A stretch of DNA of 64,000 nt from Xenococcaceae cyanobacterium MO_188.B32 (GTDB lineage Bacteria; Cyanobacteriota; Cyanobacteriia; Cyanobacteriales; Xenococcaceae), in contig JASJDJ010000012.1 of the NCBI GenBank assembly GCA_030065635.1, positions 1-64,000 of the forward strand, read 5' to 3'. Of this stretch, positions 8,951-17,756 are shown piece after piece; position 1 is the stretch's first letter, and each line of letters begins with the position of its first letter. The notes beneath the pieces were generated by a model. It was not told where the DNA came from, did no database searches, and saw only the letters and a list, made by a program, of their open reading frames with translations. Position numbers and translations under genes: made by a program.

Positions 8951-9643
8951 ATGAGCTTTTTTAAACATAACCAACCTATCTTACGCCGTAAACAACAATC
9001 ACTAGACATCCAAGACCGCCAGGGATTATTACAACTAAAATTATCTTTTAAAAATAAAACTTTATTTTCGACAAGCTATACCAGAATAGACCAAGCTTTT
9101 GTAGTTTGGGGTCTTATCTCAGCGTTAATCTTTATGACAGCCCAATTTAATCCTATTAGCTGGACTATTCAAGCTCTTTTTTGGTCAGTGCTTACCATAA
9201 TCGGTACAATTACCATGTTTAAGATGACTCATTTTTGGGTCAAAGTAGAAAAGTTGCGCTGGGTATTATACACCTGGTCTTTTTTGATGCTTGGGGGTGT
9301 TGTTCTGACCGATCTTAGTATCTTTTTGGGTTGGGGACAGATATTAATTCATCTATGTCATCTGTGGTTGGGTTTGAGTGCTATTGGCTATTTGGTTACA
9401 GGATTGGGATTATGTTCCCGTGCTTTATTAGCTTCAGCTACTATTCATATCTTAGGTATCACCATCCTCCCCTATTTCCTTGGTTGGCAATTTTTACTAA
9501 CAGGTTTGATTATGACCACTAATCTATTAGTATTCGCGGAAATCCAGTGGGATATGCGTCCTCCCATTGACAATTACGCTTTACTAACAGAAGAACAAAA
9601 GCAATTTAATAGCGAGCAATATAAATTGCGTCAAGCTTCATAA
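8951..9643 (+). CDS. Conserved cyanobacterial integral membrane protein, unknown function
   Basis: About 230 residues from the ATG at 8951; a TTG 15 bases earlier is in frame but less likely. A basic cytoplasmic N-terminus of about 50 residues is followed by five or six hydrophobic helices ([55 protein letters not shown] and others) and a hydrophilic tail. There are no recognisable catalytic motifs. Its stop overlaps the end of the convergent ComB-family gene by 6 bp, so no terminator separates the two. I recognise the general type as a cyanobacterial hypothetical membrane protein but cannot name a family. Confidence 0.7.
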   Translation: MSFFKHNQPILRRKQQSLDIQDRQGLLQLKLSFKNKTLFSTSYTRIDQAFVVWGLISALIFMTAQFNPISWTIQALFWSVLTIIGTITMFKMTHFWVKVEKLRWVLYTWSFLMLGGVVLTDLSIFLGWGQILIHLCHLWLGLSAIGYLVTGLGLCSRALLASATIHILGITILPYFLGWQFLLTGLIMTTNLLVFAEIQWDMRPPIDNYALLTEEQKQFNSEQYKLRQAS

Positions 9644-10372
9644 CTTGACTAAAACTCCTGGCTCTTTTTGAATAGGCAGAACATCTAAGATATTATTCTC
9701 AGCACAATACTTTAAATCATCATCACAACCCAATTTGAGGAGACGTTGTCCGTGACTTGCCAGACGGAACATTTCTACCAAATTGTTTTTCCATTGAGAG
9801 TAAAGAGCGATCGCGCCAACTACCTCATCATTTCCGGTAATCTCCTCTAAAGATAATTTGGCTTGCTCTATTAAAGACAGAGCGATCGCTCCTGCACAGG
9901 CAGTATCTTCTATAGCATAGCTACCCTGCCACCCCGAGCCTACTAGCCAAACAGTTTTGGGTTGAGTTTCTAACAAATAATTAACTGCTGCTTGACAATT
10001 CACTTGAGCAGCCGTAATAACAGTAGGAGATTGGGCTACTCTTTCTAAAGCGCGAGTCCCGTTGGTAGTGGTCATAAATAATCTCTTGCCCGTGACAACT
10101 TCAGTTGTAAAGTTGAGAGGAGAATTACCTAAATCGCATCCTTCTACTTTTTCCCCTCCTCTTTCTCCTGCCCGTAAGCGTTTTTTCGGTAGCCAAGCTT
10201 CAGAAGTCTTTAGTAATAAATCTATATCACTAAAAGCTTGCACTGCTTCTGCCCCTGCATCTAGAGCAGCAGCAATAGTTGTAGTCGCTCTTAAAACATC
10301 TATCACTACAGCACAATCAGGAAGTTTTTCTAAAGGAGTAAGTTCAGGAGTGTGGTAAACAAATAGTTTCAC
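9638..10372 (-). CDS. comB: 2-phosphosulfolactate phosphatase (ComB) family protein
   Basis: 244 residues, the full family length. ComB hydrolyses 2-phosphosulfolactate in coenzyme M synthesis of archaea; cyanobacteria carry a homologue without that pathway, so the real substrate here is uncertain. Visible signatures are [18 protein letters not shown] near the N-terminus (Asp25), [31 protein letters not shown] and [19 protein letters not shown], which match the ComB active-site regions. It is read toward, and overlaps, the end of the membrane protein gene upstream. Confidence 0.85.
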   Translation of the reverse strand: MKLFVYHTPELTPLEKLPDCAVVIDVLRATTTIAAALDAGAEAVQAFSDIDLLLKTSEAWLPKKRLRAGERGGEKVEGCDLGNSPLNFTTEVVTGKRLFMTTTNGTRALERVAQSPTVITAAQVNCQAAVNYLLETQPKTVWLVGSGWQGSYAIEDTACAGAIALSLIEQAKLSLEEITGNDEVVGAIALYSQWKNNLVEMFRLASHGQRLLKLGCDDDLKYCAENNILDVLPIQKEPGVLVKL

Positions 10373-10515
10373 TTAGTTACACTTAATCAATAAACATAAA
10401 CTTTCGCAATTATACGTTATCTAGAACCCATTAAATGCAACTGTAAATAGTTTTATTGCGTCAAATTTATTATGTGTATAAGAGAAGATTTTTTTAATGC
10501 TGAAGGAGATAAACT

Positions 10516-12267
10516 ATGACCCAGAGCGAGCGATTTTTTGGTTGCCTTCTAGGTAATTCTATCTATTCCTCTAAAAATAAGATTATCAGTAAAAAATGGA
10601 TTGGCAGCTTATCTTTATTACTCATTCTACCTCTAGTTACGGGTAAAGTTATTTTAATCCAACCAGCTAATGCTCAAAATAGTCCTAAACAACAACTTTC
10701 TCAAGAAGCAAATATTCTCTATGTTGACTCAAAGCAAGGAAGCGATCGCCAAGGAAATGGTAGTAAGGAATCTCCTCTAAAGACTATCACTCAAGCCTTA
10801 AAAGTAGCGCAGCCCAACACGTTCATTTACCTCAATCCTGGAACCTATAGCGAACAGACAGGAGAAAGCTTTCCTTTAATTATCCGTAACAGCGTGACAA
10901 TTCAAGGTAGCCCTAGTTCTAAAGGGTATAATGTCGTGATTAATGGTAGTGGCGATTTTATTAGCCCTACTGGTGCAGGACAACAAGTGACGATCGCAGC
11001 CCTCAAAGAAGCAAAGGGAATAACTGGTGTTACCGTTATCAATCCTCATACAAGAGGGCATGGACTGTGGATTGAATCTGCTAGTCCTCAAGTGATTAGT
11101 AATAGTTTTATTCGTAACGGCAATACGGGATTATCTGTGAACGGTAAAAGTAATCCCATTATTAAGGATAATTATTTTTCGCGTAATGGAGGTAATGGCT
11201 TGCTTATTTATGGCACTTCTAAACCTCAAGTAGAAAATAATGAATTTGACAATACTGGTTTTGGAGTGAGTATAGTCGAAAATGCTGCACCAATATTACG
11301 TAGTAATAGTTTTAGTAGTAATCGTATTGGCATAATTTTAGAAGGTAATGCTCAAGCTGTTTTACGCGATAATGAAATTACTAATTCTTTAGAATATGGA
11401 TTAGTCGCGATCGCTCAATCTAGAGTAGATTTGGGGACAGTTACTCAACCAGGAAATAATATTTTTCGTAGTAATAAAAAGTTAGATATCCAAAATGCTA
11501 CTCCTAATTTAATTACTGCTGTCGGGACAGAAATTAACGGATATACAGAAGGAAATATCGATTTTCGCGGTACAGCGAATGCTCCTATTGCTGCTAAACC
11601 ACCAGAATTAAAACCTCTTAAACCTTTATCTTCCCTTCCTCCTAGAACAACAGATATATCTAGACGTTCTTCTCAACCTCTACCAATACCAGAAGTAGTT
11701 AACAGAGACAATAACACCCTACCATCACCGAAAATTATCACCTCTCCTCCATCTCCCTCATCTTCCTCATCACCCCCACCTCTCCCATCTTCCCCACCCT
11801 CCCCATCCTCAGCCAAAGAAACAAATGAGTTTATCTTTACCGCCCCGCCACCACTTTCAACTCCCTCGACTTCTTCTCCTACAGTAGAGTTTCGTAGTTC
11901 GACAGGCACTACATATGTCGATCGAGCTAAATTACCAGTACCTTCCGTTCCCCAATATAGTCCTCAAATTCAACCCTCTACTTTAAAACAATCCCCTCAA
12001 AATATGCAGATCGGTAGTTTGTCTGATGTATTAGGAGGGACATCTACAGCCAATGCTAATACGAGTACGACTAAGTATAGGGTAATTGCCGAAGCTACTA
12101 ACGATAACCAAAAAACACGAGTTCGCTCTCTGTATCCTGATGCTTTTACCACAATTTATCAAGGTAAATCTATGCTTCAAATAGGAGTTTTCAGTAATAG
12201 AAATACAGCAGAAAATGTCCTGCAATCCTTAGAAAAAATAGGCGTATATGGAGTAATTCTTAATTAA
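10516..12267 (+). CDS. Secreted DUF1565/right-handed beta-helix protein with Pro-rich linker and SPOR-like end
   Basis: 583 residues; AAGGAG lies 9 bases before the ATG. A signal peptide with a long N-region ends at about residue 55 (ANA-QN). Residues 70-130 (YVDSKQGSDRQGNG, SPLKTITQALKVAQP, NPGTYSE) are the DUF1565 entry to a parallel beta-helix, and residues 170-320 contain successive coils of the type NSFIRNGNTGLSV, DNYFSRNGGNGLLI, NEFDNTGFGVSI. A Ser/Pro-rich linker (about 385-470) follows. The last 65 residues (YRVIAEA, then MLQIGVFSNRNTAENVLQSL) resemble a peptidoglycan-binding SPOR domain. The arrangement suggests an extracellular carbohydrate-binding or -processing protein held at the wall; the substrate is unknown. 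Confidence 0.8.
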   Translation: MTQSERFFGCLLGNSIYSSKNKIISKKWIGSLSLLLILPLVTGKVILIQPANAQNSPKQQLSQEANILYVDSKQGSDRQGNGSKESPLKTITQALKVAQPNTFIYLNPGTYSEQTGESFPLIIRNSVTIQGSPSSKGYNVVINGSGDFISPTGAGQQVTIAALKEAKGITGVTVINPHTRGHGLWIESASPQVISNSFIRNGNTGLSVNGKSNPIIKDNYFSRNGGNGLLIYGTSKPQVENNEFDNTGFGVSIVENAAPILRSNSFSSNRIGIILEGNAQAVLRDNEITNSLEYGLVAIAQSRVDLGTVTQPGNNIFRSNKKLDIQNATPNLITAVGTEINGYTEGNIDFRGTANAPIAAKPPELKPLKPLSSLPPRTTDISRRSSQPLPIPEVVNRDNNTLPSPKIITSPPSPSSSSSPPPLPSSPPSPSSAKETNEFIFTAPPPLSTPSTSSPTVEFRSSTGTTYVDRAKLPVPSVPQYSPQIQPSTLKQSPQNMQIGSLSDVLGGTSTANANTSTTKYRVIAEATNDNQKTRVRSLYPDAFTTIYQGKSMLQIGVFSNRNTAENVLQSLEKIGVYGVILN

Positions 12268-12331
12268 TTGTTTGTTATCTAGCTTTAATAGCTTGTTTTA
12301 TAATAAAAGACCAGGCGATTCGCTCTAATCA

Positions 12332-12991
12332 ATGAAGACTATGACTAATTCTGCATTCGCTGAAGGCGGAAATTTTGCCAATTTTGATTTCTTTCAGCCC
12401 CAAGCCGATCGAGATAGCCAATTACTAAAACAATTAGGTTTTATCCCCGGATTGAAAGAAGTTTTAATGTTACGACAAGTGCACGCTTTGGAACACGCAA
12501 CGGTTTGGATTTTAAGCGATCTAGAACAAAAAAGACAAAACCAAGAAGCTGACATTCCAGCCAATCTTAATGACAACGAAACGATTGGAGGAATGTCTAC
12601 AGAAAAAGGCTTTTATCTTTACGGAGAAATTAATTCCTTAAAACTAAAACGTGCTGTCTGCTTAGCTTTGAATCGTCTTAAACAAGGAGAATGGGATTTA
12701 GCTATTCATCCTCGCTGCGGTACAAATATCTCTGTTGCTATGTTATTGACCACAGGAGCTATTTTAACTACCTATCTTTTTCTACCACGAGATCCTTTGG
12801 GACAACTCTTAGGGTTAGGATGTGCTACTACTGTAGCTAGTTGGCTAGCACCAGATATTGGCACATCGGTACAGAAATACTTCACTACAGCTATTCCCTT
12901 TAATCTCAAAATTCGAGAAATTGCTGAAACCGTTGATAATTTGGGTCGTACAGCCCATTTTGTCAGTTTGCAATGGCAAAACTCGCAATAA
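12332..12991 (+). CDS. DUF6391 family membrane protein
   Basis: 219 residues. The conserved core RQVHALEHATVWIL (about 47-60) followed by GGMSTEKGFYLYGEI, GEWDLAIHPRCGTNISVAML and two membrane helices (about 133-165) is the pattern of the cyanobacterial DUF6391 family. The closely spaced His residues and Glu in HALEHAT suggest a metal site, but no activity is established. It lies between the beta-helix protein and psaE, all on one strand with spacers of 65-76 bp, so co-transcription is possible but not shown. Confidence 0.75.
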   Translation: MKTMTNSAFAEGGNFANFDFFQPQADRDSQLLKQLGFIPGLKEVLMLRQVHALEHATVWILSDLEQKRQNQEADIPANLNDNETIGGMSTEKGFYLYGEINSLKLKRAVCLALNRLKQGEWDLAIHPRCGTNISVAMLLTTGAILTTYLFLPRDPLGQLLGLGCATTVASWLAPDIGTSVQKYFTTAIPFNLKIREIAETVDNLGRTAHFVSLQWQNSQ

Positions 12992-13067
12992 AACTTAAAG
13001 TTGTCACTTATGACAGAGGAGCGATCCAGTAGTATTTTGATATCTAAAGTTATTTGATTAAAAATCT

Positions 13068-13280
13068 ATGGCAATTAAACGAGGATCGAAAGTTAGAATT
13101 CTGCGCAAAGAATCATATTGGTATAAAGATGTAGGCACAGTTGCTAGTGTCGATCAAAGCGGTATTCGTTATCCGGTAATCGTCCGTTTTGATAAAGTTA
13201 ATTACACTGGCTTTAGTGGTAATGCTGGCGGTGTAAATACTAATAACTATGCTGAAAGTGAATTAGAAGAGGTTAGCTAA
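13068..13280 (+). CDS. psaE: Photosystem I reaction centre subunit IV (PsaE)
   Basis: 70 residues. PsaE is a small SH3-like stromal-side subunit that helps dock ferredoxin on photosystem I and supports cyclic electron flow. The entire protein fits the family: [34 protein letters not shown] and the [11 protein letters not shown] end. The ATG at 13068 gives the normal start MAIKRGS. It is monocistronic in appearance: 83 bases separate it from mutM. Confidence 0.97.
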   Translation: MAIKRGSKVRILRKESYWYKDVGTVASVDQSGIRYPVIVRFDKVNYTGFSGNAGGVNTNNYAESELEEVS

Positions 13281-13362
13281 AAACTTCTGCAAACTTCATC
13301 AAACTTCAGCGAAGACTGATAGGCTATTCTTAGTTATTTGAAACTAAAGGATAGTCTTAAGT

Positions 13363-14211
13363 TTGCCAGAACTACCAGAAGTAGAGACAGTAAGTCGGGG
13401 TCTAAATCAATTGACCCTTCAACAACAAATCATGGGTGGGGAAGTGTTACTAAAAAGGACACTTGCTTACCCTGTTTCTATCCACGATTTTTGGCAAGGA
13501 GTAAAAGGAGTCTCGATAGCGAATTGGCAAAGACGAGGAAAATATTTATTAGCTAAGTTGGCAACTCCATCCAATCGAGATGCAGGTTGGTTAGGAGTAC
13601 ATCTACGTATGACCGGTCAACTTTTGTGGGTCAAGCAAGATGAAACACTACCAAAACATACCCGCATCCGTCTTTTTTTTCCCTGCAAGCAAGAATTACG
13701 CTTTGTCGATACTCGAACTTTTGGCAAATTCTGGCTTGTTCCCCCTGGCATAGAACCAGAAAAGATCGTTAAGGGTTTGCAAAAATTGGGCCCCGAACCA
13801 TTTTCCGAGCAGTTTTCCCTATCTTACTTTAAAGACAAATTACACTCTAGTCACCGCCAGATTAAAACTTTATTACTAGATCAAGGAATCGTAGCAGGAA
13901 TAGGCAATATCTATGCCGATGAAGCTCTGTTTAAAAGTGGTATCAAACCAGAATCGGTTGCTACCAATTTAACCGATCGCCAGATCGAAAACCTTCACAG
14001 TGCCATTATTGAAGTTTTACAAGTTGCCGTAGATAACGGTGGAACAACTTTTAGCGATTTTCTCAATTTGCTAGGAGTAAGCGGTAATTATGGGAATTTC
14101 GCTTGGGTTTATGGCAGGAAAGAAGAACCTTGTCGCATCTGTGGTACTCCAATTAAAAAAATTAAGTTAGGCGGACGTTCTGCTCATTTCTGTCCTAATT
14201 GCCAAAATTAG
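13363..14211 (+). CDS. mutM: Formamidopyrimidine-DNA glycosylase (Fpg/MutM)
   Basis: 282 residues. A base-excision-repair enzyme that removes 8-oxoguanine. The start must be the TTG at 13363, because only it yields the invariant PELPEVETV after the initiator Met, with Pro2 as nucleophile and Glu3 as acid. Lys58 (RRGKYLLA) and the zinc finger CRICG...HFCPNC at the C-terminus, containing the Arg of GGRSAHFCP, are present. The helix-two-turn-helix segment IKTLLLDQGIVAGIGNIYADE is intact. It follows psaE, fitting a need for oxidative DNA repair but with no proven link. Confidence 0.96.
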   Translation: MPELPEVETVSRGLNQLTLQQQIMGGEVLLKRTLAYPVSIHDFWQGVKGVSIANWQRRGKYLLAKLATPSNRDAGWLGVHLRMTGQLLWVKQDETLPKHTRIRLFFPCKQELRFVDTRTFGKFWLVPPGIEPEKIVKGLQKLGPEPFSEQFSLSYFKDKLHSSHRQIKTLLLDQGIVAGIGNIYADEALFKSGIKPESVATNLTDRQIENLHSAIIEVLQVAVDNGGTTFSDFLNLLGVSGNYGNFAWVYGRKEEPCRICGTPIKKIKLGGRSAHFCPNCQN

Positions 14212-14277
14212 AAAAAGTAGGTAATGGATTGGATTTTTTCCGATCTTTCCTGCCTTTTTCATCTTTTCTATTTAAAT

Positions 14278-14820
14278 TTAATCTACTTGAATGAGGGCTA
14301 GATCGATATAATTTCCTTCAGGTTGAGTAATGTTTGCTTTTACATTAGGACCGAAAAATTTTTCAATTTTTTCTTGTCTTTCTTGCCACTGTTCTAAAGA
14401 GATAAAAGGAGAATCAAATTGCATTACCAGAGTATATGCTCCTTCTACTTGTGTTTCTTGAATACCAATTAATTCTGGTCTATCTGCATCTGAAGGACTT
14501 AAACCGATTCTCTCTAATGCTTCATCTAAATGTGCTTCTTGTCCGTAACGATAGCGAGTTACATCTTGACGTAATTGATTTTGTGTAGCGGTTGCTTGTT
14601 GTTCTCTTAAAGCGATAACTTCTGGGGTTGTAGGTTCGACATAGGGAACAGGCTTTAATTCAGCAGCTTTTAAGGCTAAACCCCCAAGTAAAATAGGTAT
14701 CCCATAAAAGATCGTTAAACTAAGGCTAGCATTACCCGTAGCATAAGCAATAAAGCCTACAATAGTAAGAATCCCACCGACAGTAAGCCCAAGAAGAGCT
14801 AAAGATATTTGACGCAGCAT
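14278..14820 (-). CDS. DUF2854 domain protein, membrane anchored
   Basis: 180 residues from the ATG ending at 14820 (MLRQISLALLGL); upstream in-frame codons run into the divergent small gene and lack family character. Two transmembrane helices (about 3-25 and 31-49) are followed by a soluble domain with YVEPTTPEVIALREQQ, TRYRYGQEAHLDEALERIGL and ERQEKIEKFFGPNVKANI. This pattern is the DUF2854 family shared by cyanobacteria and plastid-bearing plants. Function unknown. It is divergent from the 60-residue gene at 14888 with a 67-bp shared promoter region. Confidence 0.85.
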   Translation of the reverse strand: MLRQISLALLGLTVGGILTIVGFIAYATGNASLSLTIFYGIPILLGGLALKAAELKPVPYVEPTTPEVIALREQQATATQNQLRQDVTRYRYGQEAHLDEALERIGLSPSDADRPELIGIQETQVEGAYTLVMQFDSPFISLEQWQERQEKIEKFFGPNVKANITQPEGNYIDLALIQVD

Positions 14821-14887
14821 TTTTATGTATATAATTTGATCAATATTGTTTATTTTAGAGCTAGAGTCGATACAATCACTCAAAATT

Positions 14888-15070
14888 ATGGATAAATCTA
14901 CTATCAAAGCAAGAATCACTCAAATTCAAAGTAAAAGAGAATTGCTAGTACAACTGCTAGAAACACCTAACTTAGGTACATTGAGAATTGATGTAGATCA
15001 AGCTTTAGAAGAGTTAGATGAGCTAATTGAAGAATTTCAAGAAACATTTCCAGAGGAAAAATTAAGTTAA
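14888..15070 (+). CDS. 60-residue acidic coiled-coil protein, hypothetical
   Basis: The ATG at 14888 gives MDKSTIKARITQIQSKRELL; an earlier in-frame start at 14846 would lie in the DUF2854 promoter. The product is helical with heptad-like Leu spacing (LLVQLLETPNLGTLRIDVDQ, then ALEELDELIEEFQETF) and no membrane segment. It is followed by a palindrome (15078-15106) and a terminator (15235-15263). Codon use matches the neighbours and the frame is not a shadow of another gene. I do not recognise a family; it looks like a small conserved cyanobacterial protein. Confidence 0.6.
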   Translation: MDKSTIKARITQIQSKRELLVQLLETPNLGTLRIDVDQALEELDELIEEFQETFPEEKLS

Positions 15071-15077
15071 TTTAATA

Positions 15078-15106
15078 CTCGAGCGCGCTCGACGAGCGCG
15101 CTCGAG
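15078..15106. repeat. 29-nt near-continuous palindrome with 1-nt loop
   Basis: CTCGAGCGCGCTCG (15078-15091) is exactly inverted at 15093-15106 around one A. The centre CTCGACGAG is identical to the centre of the palindrome at 28-65. It lies 7 bases after the stop of the small gene. It is followed by AAAAAT rather than T residues, so it is an atypical terminator; it may be an RNA-stabilising hairpin or an inserted element. Confidence 0.6.
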
Positions 15107-15234
15107 AAAAATATTAGTGTTTATAAGGATGGCATTTAAAAGAAAATAGAAGATACTAAAGGAGAAGTAAATAACAACTAAATTTAAATACAAAATATAA
15201 ACACAAAATTTTTTGACAGGATTGACACCTTCAA

Positions 15235-15263
15235 AGTCCAACATTAATTGTTGGGCTTTTTAT
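15235..15263 (+). terminator. Rho-independent-type terminator
   Basis: AGTCCAACA (15235-15243) pairs with TTGTTGGGCT (15248-15257) with one G-T wobble, around TTAA, followed by TTTTTATT. It would end transcription coming from the small gene at 14888. Confidence 0.65.
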
Positions 15264-15320
15264 TAGCAAAAACAGGCTCACGAAAGCAAAAAAATAATAG
15301 CCATTGGCAACAATTAAGCT

Positions 15321-15638
15321 TTATGTGTCATCTAAAATCCACTCAGAAGCTCGTTCACCCAAATCTAAAGGAATATTTATTGCTTTACCCAATCGCGGTC
15401 GATCGCGAGTTTGTTCGATAAAATTTTGGACTTGTTGAACTCCCCCCCAAGCATGAAGATAGCTAGTAATTGCTTCTAAATGTTCTAAATATTCTTGTTC
15501 GGAGAGAGGAAAAGAAGCTTGTTCTAAGTACTTCCACATTACCTGGACGAAAATGCGCCCTTTAATTCGTCGCAACTGAATATCGTAGGAACAGCCCCAT
15601 TTGCTCAATAAAATCTGATGTAGTTCTTCGCCTGTCAT
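15321..15638 (-). CDS. DUF3067 family protein
   Basis: 105 residues, matching the small DUF3067 family of cyanobacteria and plants. The whole protein is conserved in type: MTGEELHQILLSKWG, IKGRIFVQVMWKYLEQASFP, YLHAWGGVQQVQNFIEQTRD, PRLGKAINIPLDLGERASEW. There is no signal peptide or membrane helix. Function is not established. It is transcribed away from petC, with a 400-bp repeat-bearing spacer between them. Confidence 0.88.
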   Translation of the reverse strand: MTGEELHQILLSKWGCSYDIQLRRIKGRIFVQVMWKYLEQASFPLSEQEYLEHLEAITSYLHAWGGVQQVQNFIEQTRDRPRLGKAINIPLDLGERASEWILDDT

Positions 15639-15779
15639 CTTCTTTGGTTTAATAGCCGAACTCTAACTCTTTTACACTCAAATACTCAATCTCTGTAATA
15701 ATTTAATACAGTAAGTTGTTAATATTCTTAAAGACAATAAACTTTATGGTTATGCTCTCGATCCTACAATGGTCACTTT

Positions 15780-15915
15780 TAAAGGGCAAAATATAAAGTC
15801 AGCGGTACACCGCCCTTCGGGTTCAACAGTTTGCAAAGCGTCGGGAAACCTGCCCACCGCAACTGTTTCACCGTACAACGACGGTGCCTGCGGGGGAAGG
15901 GGGCTAGAACACAAT
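15780..15915. repeat. GC-rich dispersed repeat in the DUF3067-petC spacer
   Basis: The 15639-16038 spacer has an AT-rich part, presumably promoters, and a GC-rich block at 15790-15915. In the block, AACAGTTTGC (15822-15831) is nearly inverted by GCAACTGTTT (15859-15868), and GCGGTACACCGC is a small palindrome. Composition differs sharply from the flanks. I see no credible gene; the minus-strand frame here has Arg/Pro/Cys content typical of a repeat shadow. Confidence 0.45.
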
Positions 15916-16038
15916 AGTTAACTGTTGGATTCACAAACATAAAATTAAATACAAGCCCCATTCCCCGACCGCATTCCGCGGTAAGTTTCGACTTTGTCCT
16001 CATTTTAGTTTACAAAAGTATACAATCGTCGTTTCACT

Positions 16039-16581
16039 ATGACTCAAATTTCTGGCTCTTCTGATGTTCCCGATATGGGGCGTCGCCAATTTATGAACCT
16101 ACTTACCTTTGGCACAATTACAGGTGTTGCTCTAGGTGCTTTGTATCCAGTCGTAAAATACTTTATCCCTCCATCTAGTGGTAGTGCTGGTGGTGGTGTA
16201 ACTGCCAAAGATGCCCTTGGTGATGACATAATTGTCAGCACATATCTTCAAGAACATCAAGCAGGAGACCGCAGTTTAGCCCAAGGACTAAAAGGCGACC
16301 CTACTTATGTTGTGCTCAAAGAAGATAATACGATCGAAAATTACGGAATTAACGCAGTTTGTACTCACTTAGGCTGTGTAGTTCCCTGGAATGCCAGCGA
16401 AAATAAATTTATGTGTCCTTGTCATGGCTCTCAATATGATGCTACAGGGAAAAAAGTCAGAGGTCCTGCACCTCTTTCTTTAGCCCTAGCCCATGCTGAT
16501 GTTACTGAAGATGACAAGCTAGTATTCACTCCTTGGACAGAAACCGACTTCCGTACTAATGAAAAACCTTGGTGGACTTAG
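16039..16581 (+). CDS. petC: Cytochrome b6f Rieske iron-sulfur protein
   Basis: 180 residues. It transfers electrons from plastoquinol to cytochrome f in the thylakoid b6f complex. The N-terminus has the twin-Arg-like [22 protein letters not shown] membrane anchor (about 14-40), a Gly-rich hinge (GGGV) and the Rieske cluster motifs CTHLGC and CPCHGS, each with its two ligands (Cys/His). The end [14 protein letters not shown] is typical. It is followed by petA after 109 bp from the petA ATG, the conserved cyanobacterial petCA operon. Confidence 0.98.
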   Translation: MTQISGSSDVPDMGRRQFMNLLTFGTITGVALGALYPVVKYFIPPSSGSAGGGVTAKDALGDDIIVSTYLQEHQAGDRSLAQGLKGDPTYVVLKEDNTIENYGINAVCTHLGCVVPWNASENKFMCPCHGSQYDATGKKVRGPAPLSLALAHADVTEDDKLVFTPWTETDFRTNEKPWWT

Positions 16582-16690
16582 TTGAGTTGAGTTGCCCTTG
16601 ATGGTAACGAGGGATTGACTACCCCGCCAACTTGGTTAATTTCCAGAACATTAAGGAAAATTATTAATTTGGAGATTGTTGAGAAAAGAG

Positions 16691-17677
16691 ATGAGAACAT
16701 ACATAAAATTAGCAATGGTCAGATTTGCTAAGGGCGCGATCGCCAAATTTATGGTAGTAGCGATCGCCACCGTTGCTATTTTTTTAGCTAGTGACCTAGC
16801 TTTACCTCAGTCTGCTGCTGCCTATCCTTTTTGGGCGCAGCAAACAGCCCCAGAAACTCCCAGAGAGGCGACAGGCAGAATTGTCTGTGCTAATTGTCAT
16901 TTAGCCGAAAAACCTGCTGAAATAGAAATTCCTCAATCTGTGTTGCCAGATACGGTTTTTGAAGCGGTAGTTAAAATTCCCTATGATTTAGATGCTCAAG
17001 AAATATATGGAGACGGTTCTAAAGGTGGTTTGCAAGTCGGTGCAGTATTAATGCTACCCGATGGCTTTAAGATTGCCCCTCCCGATAGAATCCCTGAAGA
17101 AATGCAGGAAAAAGTAGGTGGAGTTTACTTCCAGCAGTATAAAGAAGACCAAGACAACGTTTATATTGTAGGTCCTTTACCTGGAGATCAATACCAAGAA
17201 GTCGTTTTTCCCATCTTATCTCCCGATCCCAGTCAAGATAAAAATATTCATTTTGGTAAATACTCTGTTCATTTAGGTGCGAACCGCGGACGAGGACAAG
17301 TTTATCCTACTGGTGAACTTAGCAATAATAACCAATTCAAAGCTTCTGCAACTGGTACGATCGCTGCAATTAGTGAACCTGAAGCTGGTGGCTACGAAGT
17401 AACAATTGATACTGAAGACGGTCAGGTTGTTGATACTATTCCTGCCGGACCAGAGTTGATTGTATCTCAAGGAGAACAAATCGCTGCTGGAGATGCTCTT
17501 ACTAACAATCCTAATGTTGGTGGTTTTGGACAAAAAGACACAGAAGTTGTCTTACAAAGTCCTGCTCGCATCGCTGGAATGATCGCCTTTGTTGCTGGTA
17601 TTATGCTTTGTCAAATTCTACTAGTTGTTAAGAAAAAACAAGTAGAAAGAGTTCAAGCAGCAGAAATGAACTTCTAA
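16691..17677 (+). CDS. petA: Apocytochrome f
   Basis: 328 residues from the ATG at 16691. A TTG at 16676 is in frame but lies only a base after GGAG, too close for that to serve as its ribosome site. The signal peptide ends at AAA-YPFWAQ, so the mature N-terminal Tyr becomes the axial haem ligand; the c-type haem site VCANCH follows. The [14 protein letters not shown] and [17 protein letters not shown] segments and the C-terminal membrane anchor (about 293-313) ending VQAAEMNF are all normal. It is co-transcribed with petC and ended by a strong terminator. Confidence 0.97.
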   Translation: MRTYIKLAMVRFAKGAIAKFMVVAIATVAIFLASDLALPQSAAAYPFWAQQTAPETPREATGRIVCANCHLAEKPAEIEIPQSVLPDTVFEAVVKIPYDLDAQEIYGDGSKGGLQVGAVLMLPDGFKIAPPDRIPEEMQEKVGGVYFQQYKEDQDNVYIVGPLPGDQYQEVVFPILSPDPSQDKNIHFGKYSVHLGANRGRGQVYPTGELSNNNQFKASATGTIAAISEPEAGGYEVTIDTEDGQVVDTIPAGPELIVSQGEQIAAGDALTNNPNVGGFGQKDTEVVLQSPARIAGMIAFVAGIMLCQILLVVKKKQVERVQAAEMNF

Positions 17678-17702
17678 ATTCATTTTTTCTAATTTAAAAG
17701 TT

Positions 17703-17740
17703 AAAGGACAAGTATTACATCCAATACTTGTCCTTTTTTT
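17703..17740. terminator. Strong bidirectional-looking terminator after petA
   Basis: AAAGGACAAGTATT (17703-17716) and AATACTTGTCCTTT (17723-17736) form a perfect 14-bp stem around ACATCC, with a T-tract after it and an A-tract before it. It separates petA from the convergent gene that ends at 17757. Confidence 0.92.
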
Positions 17741-17756
17741 AGCTAAATGCAAAATT

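Noticed and set aside
11673-11909. Minus-strand Gly/Glu-rich frame
   Set aside because: It is the shadow of the Ser/Pro linker of the beta-helix protein.
15062-15244. Minus-strand 60-codon frame
   Set aside because: It spans a palindrome and a terminator and has the composition of AT-rich spacer.
15779-16003. Minus-strand 74-codon frame before petC
   Set aside because: It covers inverted repeats and the expected petC promoter region; Cys/Arg/Pro content typical of repeat translation.
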